Shown piece by piece: positions 17,642 to 26,827 of a DNA stretch of 64,000 nucleotides. The stretch comes from Bacillota bacterium (GTDB taxonomy: Bacteria; Bacillota; Clostridia; Acetivibrionales; DSM-1351). Under the pieces are notes generated by a model. That model made no database searches, was not told the DNA's origin, and was given only the letters and a program-made list of their open reading frames with translations. Position numbers and translations under genes: made by a program. The stretch is taken from NCBI GenBank assembly GCA_023400235.1, contig JAEXFI010000002.1:1-64000 (forward strand), given 5' to 3'. Each line of letters begins with the position of its first letter. The first letter of the stretch is position 1.

Positions 17642-19177
17642 ATGGATAAGAAATTAGTTACATTAATGATCCTGGACGGTTTTGGCAACAATCCCAGAAC
17701 GGAAGGGAATGCAATTGCTGCTGCAAATAAACCAAATCTGGACAAATACCTGGCAACCTGCCCCAATACAGTCGTACACACAAGCGGTATGGATGTGGGA
17801 CTGCCTGAGGGACAGATGGGAAACTCAGAGGTGGGGCATACAAACATCGGAGCGGGAAGAATTGTCTATCAGGAACTGACCAGAATAACCAAGTCAATAA
17901 TTGACGGAGATTTTTTTGAGAAGGAAGAATTTCTTAAGGCTATCGAAAACTGCAAGAAAAACAATTCCGGACTTCATCTTTTCGGCTTGCTTTCGGACGG
18001 AGGCGTACACAGCCACAATACTCATTTGTACGGACTGCTGGAACTGGCCAGGAGAAGCGGCTTAAAGGATGTTTTTGTCCATTGCTTCTTTGACGGAAGA
18101 GACGTTCCGCCGGACAGTGCAAAGGGTTACACCGAAGAGCTTGAGGCAAAGCTTGCACAAATCGGCGTGGGAAAGGTAGCGTCTGTAATGGGCAGGTACT
18201 TCTCCATGGACAGGGACAACCGCTGGGAGAGAGTACAGCAGGCCTATGACGTTATGGTGCTTGGAAAGGGCTTTACTGCAAACTCAGCTGTGGAGGCTGT
18301 TGTCAATTCCTATGAAAAGAAGGAATTTGACGAGTTTGTAAAGCCTACTGCCATATTGGAGAACGAAAAGCCCGTAGCTACAATAGAGGCAAACGACTCT
18401 GTGATATTCTTCAACTTCAGACCGGACAGAGCAAGAGAAATCACCAGAACCTTCGTTGACCCGGAATTCAAGGGCTTTGAGAGAGCAAAGGGCTTCTTTC
18501 CCCTTTACTATGTGTGCATGACTCAATATGACAAGACCATGCCCAATGTAGTTGTTGCCTTCAAACCACAGACCCTTGAAAACACCTTTGGTGAATATAT
18601 CAGCAGACTGGGCTACAGACAGCTCAGAATTGCAGAAACAGAAAAGTACGCACATGTTACCTTCTTCTTCAACGGTGGAGTTGAAAACCAGTATGAAGGA
18701 GAGGACAGAGCGCTTATACCCTCACCCAAGGTGGCTACCTATGATATGAAGCCTGAAATGAGCGCCTACGAAGTTGCAGACGAGTGTGTCAGGAGAATAG
18801 ACTCAAAGCAGTATGATGTGATTATATTGAATTTTGCCAACTGTGACATGGTTGGACATACAGGGGACTTCAACGCCGCAAAGGCAGCGGTTGAAGCAGT
18901 GGATGCCTGCGTGGGCAAGGTGGTGGACGCTGTCGCCGCACAGGATGGTATAGTACTTATAACTGCCGACCATGGTAATGCGGAACAGATGATTGACTAT
19001 GAGAACGGTGGAGCCTTTACTGCCCATACAACCTATGTGGTGCCCTTGATAGGTATCGGCCTGGGTGCTGCAAAGCTCAAGGAAGGTAAGCTTGCCGACC
19101 TTACGCCGACTATTCTGGATATTCTGGGAGAAGCTCAGCCGGCGGAAATGACTGGAAATTCTCTTCTGGTCAGGTAA
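17642..19177 (+). CDS. gpmI: 2,3-bisphosphoglycerate-independent phosphoglycerate mutase
   Basis: 511 residues, the standard length of this metalloenzyme. It interconverts 3- and 2-phosphoglycerate. Visible marks: the N-terminal LMILDGFG metal site, the catalytic Ser in PEGQMGNSEVGHTNIGAGR, the substrate-binding HCFFDGRDVPP, the RPDRAREITR segment, and the C-terminal metal sites NFANCDMVGHTG and ITADHGNAEQM. The start has AAGGGAGAATATGGT upstream. It lies 374 bp behind pgk-tpi with a possible regulatory RNA in between, so it may be partly co-transcribed with it. Complete, no oddities. Confidence 0.97.
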   Translation: MDKKLVTLMILDGFGNNPRTEGNAIAAANKPNLDKYLATCPNTVVHTSGMDVGLPEGQMGNSEVGHTNIGAGRIVYQELTRITKSIIDGDFFEKEEFLKAIENCKKNNSGLHLFGLLSDGGVHSHNTHLYGLLELARRSGLKDVFVHCFFDGRDVPPDSAKGYTEELEAKLAQIGVGKVASVMGRYFSMDRDNRWERVQQAYDVMVLGKGFTANSAVEAVVNSYEKKEFDEFVKPTAILENEKPVATIEANDSVIFFNFRPDRAREITRTFVDPEFKGFERAKGFFPLYYVCMTQYDKTMPNVVVAFKPQTLENTFGEYISRLGYRQLRIAETEKYAHVTFFFNGGVENQYEGEDRALIPSPKVATYDMKPEMSAYEVADECVRRIDSKQYDVIILNFANCDMVGHTGDFNAAKAAVEAVDACVGKVVDAVAAQDGIVLITADHGNAEQMIDYENGGAFTAHTTYVVPLIGIGLGAAKLKEGKLADLTPTILDILGEAQPAEMTGNSLLVR

Positions 19178-19231
19178 ATATATAAAATAAATATAAATCT
19201 GGAAAGCAATAAATAAAACCAACTACATTAA

Positions 19232-19278
19232 AAATGCACTCCGGTAGTCAGATTATTCTGATTGCCGGGGTGCATTTC
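19232..19278. terminator. Strong hairpin terminator after gpmI
   Basis: AAATGCACTCCGG at 19232-19244 pairs with the segment ending 19278 (CCGGGGTGCATTT), with an inner TCAGA/TCTGA stem. It separates gpmI from the convergent gene at 19363 and may serve both. Confidence 0.85.
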
Positions 19279-19362
19279 TGTTTTAAAAGCTATTAATAGC
19301 CTTTTAGCCTTATAAAGCGAGTCTATGTAACCTGAACATAAGGCTTATTGAGGCAGTTATTC

Positions 19363-20553
19363 CTAGTCCTCCGCATTGACCGTAATAGTCTGTGAGTTGG
19401 TTACGCTTCCGCAGGTCATGGTGATGGTTGTAGTTCCTGCGCTGACAGGTGCGATCACGCACATGCCGTACACGTCAGGCTGGGATACTGTGGCAACGCC
19501 AGGATTGGAGGAGGTCACTGTAACGTTTCCAAGAGCATTTACAGGAACCTTGTATACGTAAAGTTCTATAGGTTCTCCGCCAACAGTGGCTTCTGTATCA
19601 GAAAAATCACAGTCAATAGCAGTCAGTATAACCTCTTTTATTGTTACCTTGCAGGTGCCGATAAGCTTTTTAGGATCAGGGTTTTTTGCATTCTCGTATA
19701 TCTTTACTTCTGTGGTGCCTTCAGCCAGCCCCTTAAGATATGTGTTACCATCATCAACATAGGCTTCTATCATTTTATCATCATATTCAAAGTAATATCC
19801 TACATCTGTTCTGGCGTTATCAATTAATTCAAATGCCAATAATTCAGAGGAACCCAGGTCGATTTTGCCCTGTGGAACAACTGTTGCCTTTTTAACAACA
19901 TACTTGAGGGTTCCTACTGTCCTGGTAACCTTGTTATAGGTCTCCTTGACGGTAACAGTGTATGTACCGGCAGCAGTGGCAGTAAAGCTGTGCTTGATAA
20001 AATACATACCGTCAAACTTGCTCTGAGTTTCCTTCATGGTGAAGTTCTTGCTGTTTGAGACATAGGTATAGGTTGCATCGTTGTTTCTGCTGACTATTAC
20101 AAGAGGCTCGGTAGCTGCACTTGTGCCGATAGTGAGAACTGGAACATAGTCCTGTATAAGGGTGGATGCTTTTACAGTCACTGCGCAGGTTCCGATTTTG
20201 GTGGTCTTTCCGTTAAGCTTCTGATTGCAGGTGATGGTGGCTGTCCCGGCCTTTAAGCCTGTCAGGACGGCTTTGGCACCGCTGGCCTTTACAGTGAGGA
20301 CCTTGGTATTGCTGGAAGTAAAGGTGTAGGTTGCCTTTTTGTCGGCATTGGAAACAGACAAGGTATATTTGTTCTCTTTCGAATAATAATCAAAAGAGTC
20401 TACTGTACTGCCTGTGCCGATAATCATTTTTGCCACAATGGCAGGTTTTGCTGCAGCCTGGGCTGGATTTGCCGCAAATCCTGCGGGAAGTAAAAGTGAT
20501 GCCAATAATACTAAACACACCAATACTTTAAATATTGCGTTTTTCTTAGTCAT
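19363..20553 (-). CDS. Secreted Ig-like repeat (Big_2-type) surface protein
   Basis: The start at MTKKNAIFKVLV (20553) is chosen because GGAGGAG stands 8 bp before it; an upstream in-frame Met lacks one. The mature protein is 396 residues long before processing: a signal peptide (VLVCLVLLASLLLPAGFAANPAQA), then about four Ig-like domains with the Big_2 signature pattern of strands (TFTSSNTKVLTVKASGAKAV, LTGLKAGTATITCNQKLNGK; VTSSNPGVATVSQPD, APVSAGTTTITMTCGS). Such domains mediate cell-surface or carbohydrate adhesion. No anchoring motif (LPXTG, SLH) is seen, so it is probably released or bound through its folds. Confidence 0.7.
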   Translation of the reverse strand: MTKKNAIFKVLVCLVLLASLLLPAGFAANPAQAAAKPAIVAKMIIGTGSTVDSFDYYSKENKYTLSVSNADKKATYTFTSSNTKVLTVKASGAKAVLTGLKAGTATITCNQKLNGKTTKIGTCAVTVKASTLIQDYVPVLTIGTSAATEPLVIVSRNNDATYTYVSNSKNFTMKETQSKFDGMYFIKHSFTATAAGTYTVTVKETYNKVTRTVGTLKYVVKKATVVPQGKIDLGSSELLAFELIDNARTDVGYYFEYDDKMIEAYVDDGNTYLKGLAEGTTEVKIYENAKNPDPKKLIGTCKVTIKEVILTAIDCDFSDTEATVGGEPIELYVYKVPVNALGNVTVTSSNPGVATVSQPDVYGMCVIAPVSAGTTTITMTCGSVTNSQTITVNAED

Positions 20554-20814
20554 TGATAACTCCTCCGTAAATAAATAAAATATTGAATTGCATAAATTGA
20601 CATGATGCAACTTTTTTCACACATAAAGCATAAAAAAATATCAATTTATGTCAATTGTAGCATAAAAGCCGATATGTTTACCATAGTTTAGCATAAATAT
20701 AAAATAAATTCTGATAAATAAAGCCTTTTCCGCAGGTTGCTCATATTTCCCATAAGCAGGTAAATATTAACTTATATAGAAATTTAATACATACACTTAA
20801 GGGAGGCTGGATAT
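20554..20814. other. Divergent intergenic region with inverted repeat
   Basis: Separates two divergent genes. A 9-base inverted repeat, AATTGACAT near 20597 and ATGTCAATT near 20648, may be an operator or hairpin. No gene. Confidence 0.35.
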
Positions 20815-21885
20815 ATGAAAAAACCAATAAAGACTGTTTTATTTTTTAAAAAGGTTTCAAAGAACTATAAAAAATTTGGCAGACTTGTACACCGGTTATA
20901 TAAAATCTTGAGGTCCCCTTTTATAAGAACCTTGATCAACTTCCTCTTCACGTTTGTATTTGCATTTCAAATGCAGCTGACGGATTTTCACAAATATAGG
21001 TTCAATCAATTGGAATTTTACGGCGACAAGGTGCATATACTGATAACATTCGTGTTTATTGTGGTGTACAATTGGCTGGTGCTTGTAATTGACAGCTATC
21101 AAAAATACCAGGCCCAGGCCATAAAGTGCATCAAGGAAACCGTAAACAGGGAGACAGTCATAAATCAGACCATTGGCAGGAAGCTGTACGACATAACAAG
21201 CAGTATATCTTTAAGATCAAGTATTATCCCAACCAAATCCGACTTCGGCAATATCAGCTACCAGGATATCGCTGCGCTTGTATGCCATAATATTTATGAT
21301 GCCATAAAAATCTCTACCGAAAGAGAATCCCACCAGGTTTCCCTCATGCAGAAGTTTAAAGAGAAGCGTTCCGGGTTAGAATATATTAAGATGATCAGCT
21401 ACGGAAATGCCAACCAGATTTCACCCAGCCAGTTTGACCGGCATTTTTACCTGGACAGCGATCAAAACTTTTTCCAGGTAAGAATTTTTAACAATAACCA
21501 GAACAGTATTTTTATTCTGAAGAAAGCAGAGGAAATTAAGAAGGAATGTGTTTATGGAAAAAACAGCAATGAAAGGATAACCCAGTATATAGCCATACCT
21601 GTTTTCTGTGAAAATCAGGGTATTATCTCCCTGCTGCAGATTGAAATTGCTGATGATGTGCATATAGGAAGAACCTTTGATGAAATAAGAGAATTTGTTA
21701 AGCCATTTATGGCGTATATACATATACTGACAGTGAACTACTATCAGAATGAGTTATTCAAGGTATTGGTCAAAAAATTTGATATACTGAAGAAAAGTAA
21801 AGAGAGGAAAGTTTTTAATGAAGGGATGAGGCAGTATGAGCAAAACTATGGGGAAACTAATACATCTATTGCCCCAAAAGACTAA
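20815..21885 (+). CDS. Two-span membrane protein with cytoplasmic GAF-like domain, unknown function
   Basis: 356 residues with a good AAGGGAGG site. The N terminus is basic (KKPIKTVLFFKKVSKNYKK), then two membrane spans at about 40-56 and 74-95, joined by a short outside loop. The remaining 260 residues look cytoplasmic: a helical linker (IGRKLYDITSSISLRSS) and a mixed alpha/beta part with NANQISPSQFDRHFYL and QYIAIPVFCENQGIISLLQIEI, which resembles the end of a GAF sensor. No output domain is visible. I do not recognise the family. A 67-residue gene overlaps its 3' end by 50 bp. Confidence 0.65.
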   Translation: MKKPIKTVLFFKKVSKNYKKFGRLVHRLYKILRSPFIRTLINFLFTFVFAFQMQLTDFHKYRFNQLEFYGDKVHILITFVFIVVYNWLVLVIDSYQKYQAQAIKCIKETVNRETVINQTIGRKLYDITSSISLRSSIIPTKSDFGNISYQDIAALVCHNIYDAIKISTERESHQVSLMQKFKEKRSGLEYIKMISYGNANQISPSQFDRHFYLDSDQNFFQVRIFNNNQNSIFILKKAEEIKKECVYGKNSNERITQYIAIPVFCENQGIISLLQIEIADDVHIGRTFDEIREFVKPFMAYIHILTVNYYQNELFKVLVKKFDILKKSKERKVFNEGMRQYEQNYGETNTSIAPKD

Positions 21886-22039
21886 TGATGCCGAGTATAG
21901 GAAAATCAACTTCGTTCCGGAGGATACTGATTATATACAGGATCATAAGGCATTTGAGGACAGGAGACAGCAGCTGATAAGTGAATATGAATTACAGTTA
22001 AGGCAATATATAAACAACACCACCCTGCAGATAATGTAA
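21836..22039 (+). CDS. Small hypothetical protein overlapping the membrane sensor gene
   Basis: 67 residues starting at an ATG that follows GATGAGGCAGT inside the previous gene, in another frame. It is charged and helical (DTDYIQDHKAFEDRRQQ, LISEYELQLRQYINN), with no known motif. The overlap of 50 bp and the position before a terminator suggest it is translated with the upstream gene. Evidence is modest. Confidence 0.45.
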   Translation: MSKTMGKLIHLLPQKTNDAEYRKINFVPEDTDYIQDHKAFEDRRQQLISEYELQLRQYINNTTLQIM

Positions 22040-22054
22040 ATGGATACAAACATT

Positions 22055-22084
22055 AAAAGCTCCCAGTCAACTGAGAGCTTTATT
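22055..22084. terminator. Bidirectional terminator
   Basis: AAAGCTCCCAGT and ACTGAGAGCTTT form a stem (one mismatch) with a 2-base loop, followed by TATTTATT. It separates the forward gene from the convergent XRE gene, whose stop codon lies inside it. Confidence 0.7.
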
Positions 22085-22475
22085 TATTGGTTCCGGACCT
22101 GCGGGTATTATTGTTTTTGCCTGCGCTGCTCTTGCCCTGGGTGGGCTTGTACTTCAGCCGCATCAGATCCACATACTCCTTGACCCGCTGTATGGCTTCG
22201 CTGGGCAGGTCTTTAAGCTGGATATCGTAGGCTTCTGGAGATTCGGCAATGTACTCCTCCAAAGGCATGCGTTTATTGGTACGGCCAACAAGGTAATCCA
22301 GTGATACTCCAAATAAGTCTGCCAGCTGCTTTAAAACATATTCATCCTTTGGAAATCTGTTGTTGGCTTCATAGTATCCGATAACCCTGTCGGATATATT
22401 TATGATCCTGCCCAACTCTCTTTGAGTCAGACCCTTTTCTTCTCTTAATTCTCTAAGTGTTTCGCCAAATCCCAT
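22080..22475 (-). CDS. XRE/Cro-type helix-turn-helix regulator
   Basis: 131 residues. The first 65 are a Cro/C1 helix-turn-helix domain: GETLRELREEKGLTQRELGR, IINISDRVIGYYEANNRFPK, and LADLFGVSLDYLVGRTN, the pattern typical of clostridial sporulation or stress repressors of the SinR type. The C-terminal tail (EAIQRVKEYVDLMRLKYK, then a Gly/Lys/Asn-rich end) has no recognised domain. GGAGG precedes the ATG by 6 bp. An inverted repeat upstream at 22508-22543 could be its own operator. Confidence 0.85.
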   Translation of the reverse strand: MGFGETLRELREEKGLTQRELGRIINISDRVIGYYEANNRFPKDEYVLKQLADLFGVSLDYLVGRTNKRMPLEEYIAESPEAYDIQLKDLPSEAIQRVKEYVDLMRLKYKPTQGKSSAGKNNNTRRSGTNK

Positions 22476-22507
22476 ATCCTGCCTCCATGAATATTACTAT
22501 ATCACCT

Positions 22508-22543
22508 GAATATTTTAATTTACAAAAAACGAATAAAATATTC
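22508..22543. promoter_or_regulatory. Inverted repeat upstream of the XRE gene
   Basis: GAATATTTTA (22508-22517) and TAAAATATTC (22534-22543) form a perfect 10-bp inverted repeat in the divergent region between the XRE gene and the Spo0E-like gene. It is a candidate operator; function inferred from place only. Confidence 0.4.
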
Positions 22544-22685
22544 TTAATTTTTGTTGAAATTGAACGAAATATGCGTTAAAATATTACTAAATGAAAATGT
22601 TTTCTTTTTATACATAAAATGTAAAGGAAGTAAAAAGGTGTAATGGGAAAAACGGGTGAAAAATTAATGGCATATGGAGGTGCTG

Positions 22686-22865
22686 ATGAAAAGAATCAAT
22701 GAAAAAATCAGGAATGAGATTCGGGAGCTCAGGGAAAAATTGAACAAGTATATTGATGAAAGGGGCATAAATGATGAACCCGAACTGATGGCTATCAATG
22801 CAAGGCTTGATGAGCTTATAATCCAGTGGTTAAATGAGACCTACCGCAACAGTTCTGCAAGCTAG
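22686..22865 (+). CDS. Spo0E-like aspartyl phosphatase
   Basis: 59 residues from the ATG at 22686, which has GGAGG 5 bp upstream; an earlier ATG would overlap that site. The protein is a helical hairpin with the Spo0E family pattern: IRELREKLNKYIDERGIND, then LMAINARLDELIIQWLN. The family motif is S-x-x-L-D-x-x-I; here the Ser is replaced (INARLDELI), while Leu and Asp are retained. Members dephosphorylate Spo0A~P to delay sporulation. This supports a spore-forming host. Small size matches the family. Confidence 0.75.
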   Translation: MKRINEKIRNEIRELREKLNKYIDERGINDEPELMAINARLDELIIQWLNETYRNSSAS

Positions 22866-23155
22866 GCCGGAGGTTGACGGGGTCGGACGGGTGATGCCTA
22901 TGCCGGATTATGTTTATAGTTCCATCTCCAGGGTAAATATATAAGTAGTAAAAAAATACTGCTTTGTATGATATTTAGAATTTTACATATAATATTTATT
23001 GCCTTGTGACAAATTAAATCCCTTTAGCTGCCGGGGAATGTGGGGCAAAAGCAATGCTTCCCATACATAGGCAAAGTTTTATAGGGAAATGTTTACAAAA
23101 ATAATGTTGCAGTGTTATTCTAAATACGAATATTTATCTTGAAGGGAGAAGTTGT
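22866..23155. other. Leader region of eno
   Basis: 290 bp between the Spo0E-like gene and eno. It is AT-rich in its second half and ends with GAAGGGAG, the eno ribosome binding site. No gene or named riboswitch seen. Confidence 0.4.
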
Positions 23156-24454
23156 ATGAAACAATATATACCTATAGAAAGTGTATTTGCCAGGGAAATT
23201 ATAGATTCGAGAGGAAATCCCACTGTTGAAGTTGAAGTCATAGCGGAGGGTGGTTTTATCGGTCGGGCTTCAGTACCTTCAGGAGCATCTACCGGCGCCT
23301 TTGAAGCTATAGAACTTAGGGACGGAAACAGTGAACGCTACCTGGGCAGGGGTGTGGAAACTGCTGTGGAAAATGTAAACAGCACTATAGCACCTGAAGT
23401 GGAAGGAATGAATGTATTTGACCAGACTGCCATAGACAAGCTTATGATTGAACTGGATGGAACCCCAAATAAGGAAAGACTCGGGGCCAACGCCATCCTG
23501 GGAGTCTCCCTGGCGGTTGCCAAGGCTGCTGCAGAGTCTCTGGGACTTGGCCTGTACCAATATATTGGCGGAGTAAATGCAAAAACTCTGCCGGTACCCA
23601 TGATGAATATTATTAACGGCGGCAAGCATGCGGACAACAGCGTAAATATACAGGAATTCATGATAATGCCTGTAGGTGCGGAGAGCTTTAAAGAGGCGTT
23701 GAGAATGTGCGCAGAGGTGTTTCACAATCTGAAAAAGGTCTTGCAAAGCAAGGGCCTGAGCACTGCAGTTGGTGATGAGGGCGGATTTGCCCCAAACCTT
23801 GAAACTGATGAACAGGCTATTCAGGTTATTTTGGAAGCTGTAGTCAAGGCAGGCTACAAGCCCGGTGACCACTTCAGAATTGCCATTGATGCCGCCGCCA
23901 CTGAAATGTACCAGGAGGACGGAACCTATTTCTTCTGGAAGACAAACATAAGGAAGACAAAAGAGGAAATGGTACAGTACTGGGCTGACCTTTGTGAAAA
24001 ATATCCCATCATTTCACTTGAGGACGGAGTTTCCGAGGAGGACTGGGAAGGCTGGAAAATGCTTACTGATAAGCTGGGCAAAAAGATACAGCTGGTAGGG
24101 GACGATTTATTCGTAACAAATACCAGAAGGCTTGAAAAGGGCATAAAGATGGGGGTTGCCAACTCGATTCTCATAAAGGTCAACCAGATTGGTACTCTTA
24201 CAGAAACCCTGGATGCCATACAAATGGCAAACAGGGCAGGTTATACGGCAGTTACCTCACACCGGTCAGGTGAAACGGAGGATGCCACTATAGCTGATAT
24301 TGCAGTTGCAACAAACTCCGGTCAGATAAAAACGGGAGCACCCTCAAGAACAGACCGGGTTGCCAAATACAATCAACTGTTGAGGATTGAAGAGGAACTG
24401 GATGAAGTAGCAGATTATCCTGGAATTAAGGCCTGGTTCAATTTATACAAATAA
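23156..24454 (+). CDS. eno: Enolase
   Basis: 432 residues, the normal length. It converts 2-phosphoglycerate to phosphoenolpyruvate in glycolysis. Motifs: the start with AREIIDSRGNPTVEVEV, the loop GASTGAFEAIELRDG, the catalytic Glu region VGDEGGFAPNL, the metal ligands in AIDAAATEMY, SLEDGVSEEDWEGW and LVGDDLFVTN, the catalytic Lys in ILIKVNQIGTLTET, and SHRSGETEDATIADIAVA. The site has GAAGGGAGAAG before the ATG. It sits 4 kb after gpmI in the same direction, so the lower glycolysis genes are clustered. Complete. Confidence 0.97.
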   Translation: MKQYIPIESVFAREIIDSRGNPTVEVEVIAEGGFIGRASVPSGASTGAFEAIELRDGNSERYLGRGVETAVENVNSTIAPEVEGMNVFDQTAIDKLMIELDGTPNKERLGANAILGVSLAVAKAAAESLGLGLYQYIGGVNAKTLPVPMMNIINGGKHADNSVNIQEFMIMPVGAESFKEALRMCAEVFHNLKKVLQSKGLSTAVGDEGGFAPNLETDEQAIQVILEAVVKAGYKPGDHFRIAIDAAATEMYQEDGTYFFWKTNIRKTKEEMVQYWADLCEKYPIISLEDGVSEEDWEGWKMLTDKLGKKIQLVGDDLFVTNTRRLEKGIKMGVANSILIKVNQIGTLTETLDAIQMANRAGYTAVTSHRSGETEDATIADIAVATNSGQIKTGAPSRTDRVAKYNQLLRIEEELDEVADYPGIKAWFNLYK

Positions 24455-24601
24455 TTGTGTATGGCATCGGAAGGGTTTTGAATTAAAACAATTCACAGCA
24501 GTTCTCCACTTATATAGGCCTGGATAACTGGAAAATTTATTATTGCTTTTTGCAATTATATATGCTAGAATGTTACTTGTCTATTTTAGGAGGTGTTTTG
24601 A

Positions 24602-24850
24602 GTGGAAGTTGCAAGATGGATTGTTAATATAATTCACATTATTTTTGCCATCTCGATAATTGTCATTGTATTGCTTCAATCGGGAAAACAGGCTGGTTTG
24701 TCAGGTTCAATTGCTGGTGGAGCTGAAACCTTCTTTGGAAAGAATAAGGGACGTACTATTGATGCATTGCTTGGAAAGTATACAGCATTTGCAGCCATTG
24801 CTTTCCTTGTTACGTCAGTTGCACTTTATTTACTGATTAAGGCCATATAA
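24602..24850 (+). CDS. secG: SecG, preprotein translocase subunit
   Basis: 82 residues from a GTG start with AGGAGG 9 bp before it. Two membrane spans (IVNIIHIIFAISIIVIVLLQ and the C-terminal TAFAAIAFLVTSVALYLLI) bracket the conserved cytoplasmic loop Q-S-G-K-Q-A-G-L-S-G-S-I-A-G-G-A-E, followed by FFGKNKGRT. SecG assists SecYEG-mediated protein export. In many Firmicutes secG lies next to eno and rnr, as it does here. Confidence 0.95.
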   Translation: MEVARWIVNIIHIIFAISIIVIVLLQSGKQAGLSGSIAGGAETFFGKNKGRTIDALLGKYTAFAAIAFLVTSVALYLLIKAI

Positions 24851-24867
24851 ATAGTTAAAACGGAAAT

Positions 24868-24939
24868 AAGCCCGGAGTATTTTTACTCCGGGTTTTTGTT
24901 ATGAAAAAAAGGTTACAGTGTCGTAACCTTTTTTTTGCT
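24868..24939 (+). terminator. Two hairpin terminators after secG
   Basis: First: GCCCGGAGT/ACTCCGGG plus T run (24870-24897). Second: AAAAAGGTTAC/GTAACCTTTTTT with a 6-base loop (about 24906-24939). Both are strong intrinsic terminators. Confidence 0.85.
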
Positions 24940-25018
24940 ATTTTGTCACCCTTTACAACTCATTAAATATTAGAATAGCAGCATAATAATTTTACAAAGG
25001 AAACCAAGGGTGGCATCT

Positions 25019-25963
25019 ATGAAAAAACTTATTCAGATATCATTTTCACTATTGATCATAATATTTATAACTGCGGGTTATACAAACGGCTATATGTTCG
25101 GCAAAAAGCCTTTGCAGACAGTTGAAGCGACCCAGGGGAGGCAGCAGACAGCCCGGCAGGACAAGAAAGCCCTGCCGGACGAGAAAGCCCTGCCGGAGGC
25201 TGCTGTGACTCAGTCTGCCATAGGGCCGGAGGCTGCCGGGAACCTTTCGAAGCCGGTCCAAGAGCAGGATAAAACACCAAAGCAGGAGAATACTGCCGTC
25301 CACGGGCAGCCACTGGCGGAAACAGGGGACAAGTCTGACGGAAACAGGCCTATGGTAGCGCTCACCTTTGACGATGGCCCTCATCCAAAGTATACCCTGG
25401 AAATACTTGATGCCCTTAAAAGGAACAATGCCAGAGCAACCTTCTTTGTAGTCGGGAGCAGAGCGGAGAGATACAAGGAGGTTATTGGCCGTATACGTGA
25501 AAATGGAAATGAGATTGGCAATCATACATATGATCACAAGGAACTTACAAAGCTCAGCGGTGGTGACATTACCGGAGAGTTAGGCAGAACCACAGGCATA
25601 CTGGAGCATATCACCGGTTCAAAGCCTGTTCTGACAAGGCCCACCTATGGCAGTGTAAATGATAAAGTCAGGAAGTATGCCGGTTCTCCCCTTGTATTGT
25701 GGTCCATTGACACTCTGGACTGGAAGACCAGGAATACTGATAAAATAGTACATCAGACCATGAAAAATGTTAAGGATGGGGATATCATTCTCATGCATGA
25801 TATATATAAAACAACTGCAGAGGCTGCGGGAAAAATCATAGAAAAGCTTAATGCCCTTGGTTATGATATTGTTACTGTAAGCGACCTTTATAAGGCAAGA
25901 GGAATTGACCTTCAAAACGGAAAGGAGTATTACAGCTGCAGTCCGTCCAAAGCAAAAAAGTAG
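25019..25963 (+). CDS. Polysaccharide deacetylase (NodB domain), exported
   Basis: 314 residues from the ATG at 25019 (AAGGG 8 bp upstream; a GTG 9 bp earlier is a close alternative). A signal/anchor helix (KLIQISFSLLIIIFITAG) leads to a low-complexity linker rich in Gln, Ala, Lys and Pro (about 30-105). The catalytic part has the five NodB motifs: TFDDGPHP (catalytic Asp and metal Asp), HTYDH (two metal His), RPTYGSVN, DTLDW and LMHD. It would remove acetyl groups from peptidoglycan or another envelope glycan. In clostridia such enzymes often serve spore cortex or cell-wall modification; which one cannot be told here. Confidence 0.88.
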   Translation: MKKLIQISFSLLIIIFITAGYTNGYMFGKKPLQTVEATQGRQQTARQDKKALPDEKALPEAAVTQSAIGPEAAGNLSKPVQEQDKTPKQENTAVHGQPLAETGDKSDGNRPMVALTFDDGPHPKYTLEILDALKRNNARATFFVVGSRAERYKEVIGRIRENGNEIGNHTYDHKELTKLSGGDITGELGRTTGILEHITGSKPVLTRPTYGSVNDKVRKYAGSPLVLWSIDTLDWKTRNTDKIVHQTMKNVKDGDIILMHDIYKTTAEAAGKIIEKLNALGYDIVTVSDLYKARGIDLQNGKEYYSCSPSKAKK

Positions 25964-26002
25964 GCCGGAGGGACTGGTGTTAAGAGGTTGGAAATAGAAT
26001 CA

Positions 26003-26055
26003 GCCGGCTCGTTGCAGATTACGGAAAAAGTCTGCGGCGGGCTGCTTTATTTTCT
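26003..26055 (+). terminator. Hairpin after the deacetylase gene
   Basis: CAGCC/GGCTG closing and GCAGA/TCTGC inner pairs, followed by CTTTATTTT. Imperfect but plausible terminator before the response regulator promoter. Confidence 0.45.
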
Positions 26056-26130
26056 GCTGCAGGCTATTTTGTCTGTTGATTAAAGGAAGAATACGGTATA
26101 ATTATTGTAGCGTGTTAGAGGAGATAAGAT

Positions 26131-26826
26131 ATGGACAACAGAATTCTGATAGTTGAGGATGAAGAGAGCATCAGGGGCTTTCTCAAAATAAATTTCAGGA
26201 AGAACGACTTTTTGGTTCTTGAAGCGGGCACCGGCGAGGAGGGTGTGGAAAAGGCCAGGCAGGAGAAGCCGGACGTGGTCTTGCTGGATGTAATGCTGCC
26301 TGGTATGGATGGCTTTGCAGTCTGCGAAGTATTGAGAAAGGAATTCCCTGAGATGGGAATAATAATGCTTACTGCCAGAGGTCAGGACATGGACAGGATA
26401 AGGGGCCTTGAGTTTGGAGCCGATGATTATGTACTAAAGCCCTTCAATACTACCGAGCTTGTTTTGAGAACAAAGTCCCTGCTCCGCCGGCTGGGCGGAA
26501 GGCACGGCAGTGATGGAAACGAAACCGTCAAATGCGGGGCATTCAGGCTGGAAGTATACTCACAGAGGGTTTTTAAGGATGAAGCCGAGATTATGCTTAC
26601 CCCAAAGGAATACATGCTGCTTAAGCTTTTTCTTGAAAACCAGAACAAGGCGTTTACAAGAGACGAGCTGCTGGATAAAATATGGGGCTATGATTTTGTA
26701 GGTGACACAAAGATTGTTGATGTAAATATCAGAAGGCTGAGAAGCAAGATTGAAGATAAAAAGACCACTTCTATGTATATAGAGACTGTCTGGGGAACTG
26801 GGTACAGGTGGAGGAAGGAACAATGA
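26131..26826 (+). CDS. OmpR/PhoB-family response regulator
   Basis: 231 residues. Receiver domain 1-120: acidic pocket E9-D10, phosphoacceptor D53 (VVLLDVMLPGMDG), the Thr in MLTARG and the Lys in VLKPF are all present. The C-terminal winged helix (FRLEVYSQRVFKDE, LTPKEYMLLKLFLEN, IVDVNIRRLRSKIEDK, TVWGTGYRW) binds DNA. GAGGAGATAAGAT precedes the ATG. The sensor kinase gene follows 1 bp after the stop, then a lipoprotein, so this is a standard two-component operon. Confidence 0.95.
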   Translation: MDNRILIVEDEESIRGFLKINFRKNDFLVLEAGTGEEGVEKARQEKPDVVLLDVMLPGMDGFAVCEVLRKEFPEMGIIMLTARGQDMDRIRGLEFGADDYVLKPFNTTELVLRTKSLLRRLGGRHGSDGNETVKCGAFRLEVYSQRVFKDEAEIMLTPKEYMLLKLFLENQNKAFTRDELLDKIWGYDFVGDTKIVDVNIRRLRSKIEDKKTTSMYIETVWGTGYRWRKEQ

Positions 26827-26827
26827 T

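Noticed and set aside
20655..20685. SigD-like promoter (GCCGATAT box)
   Set aside because: The -10 is good but no TAAA-type -35 at the right distance.
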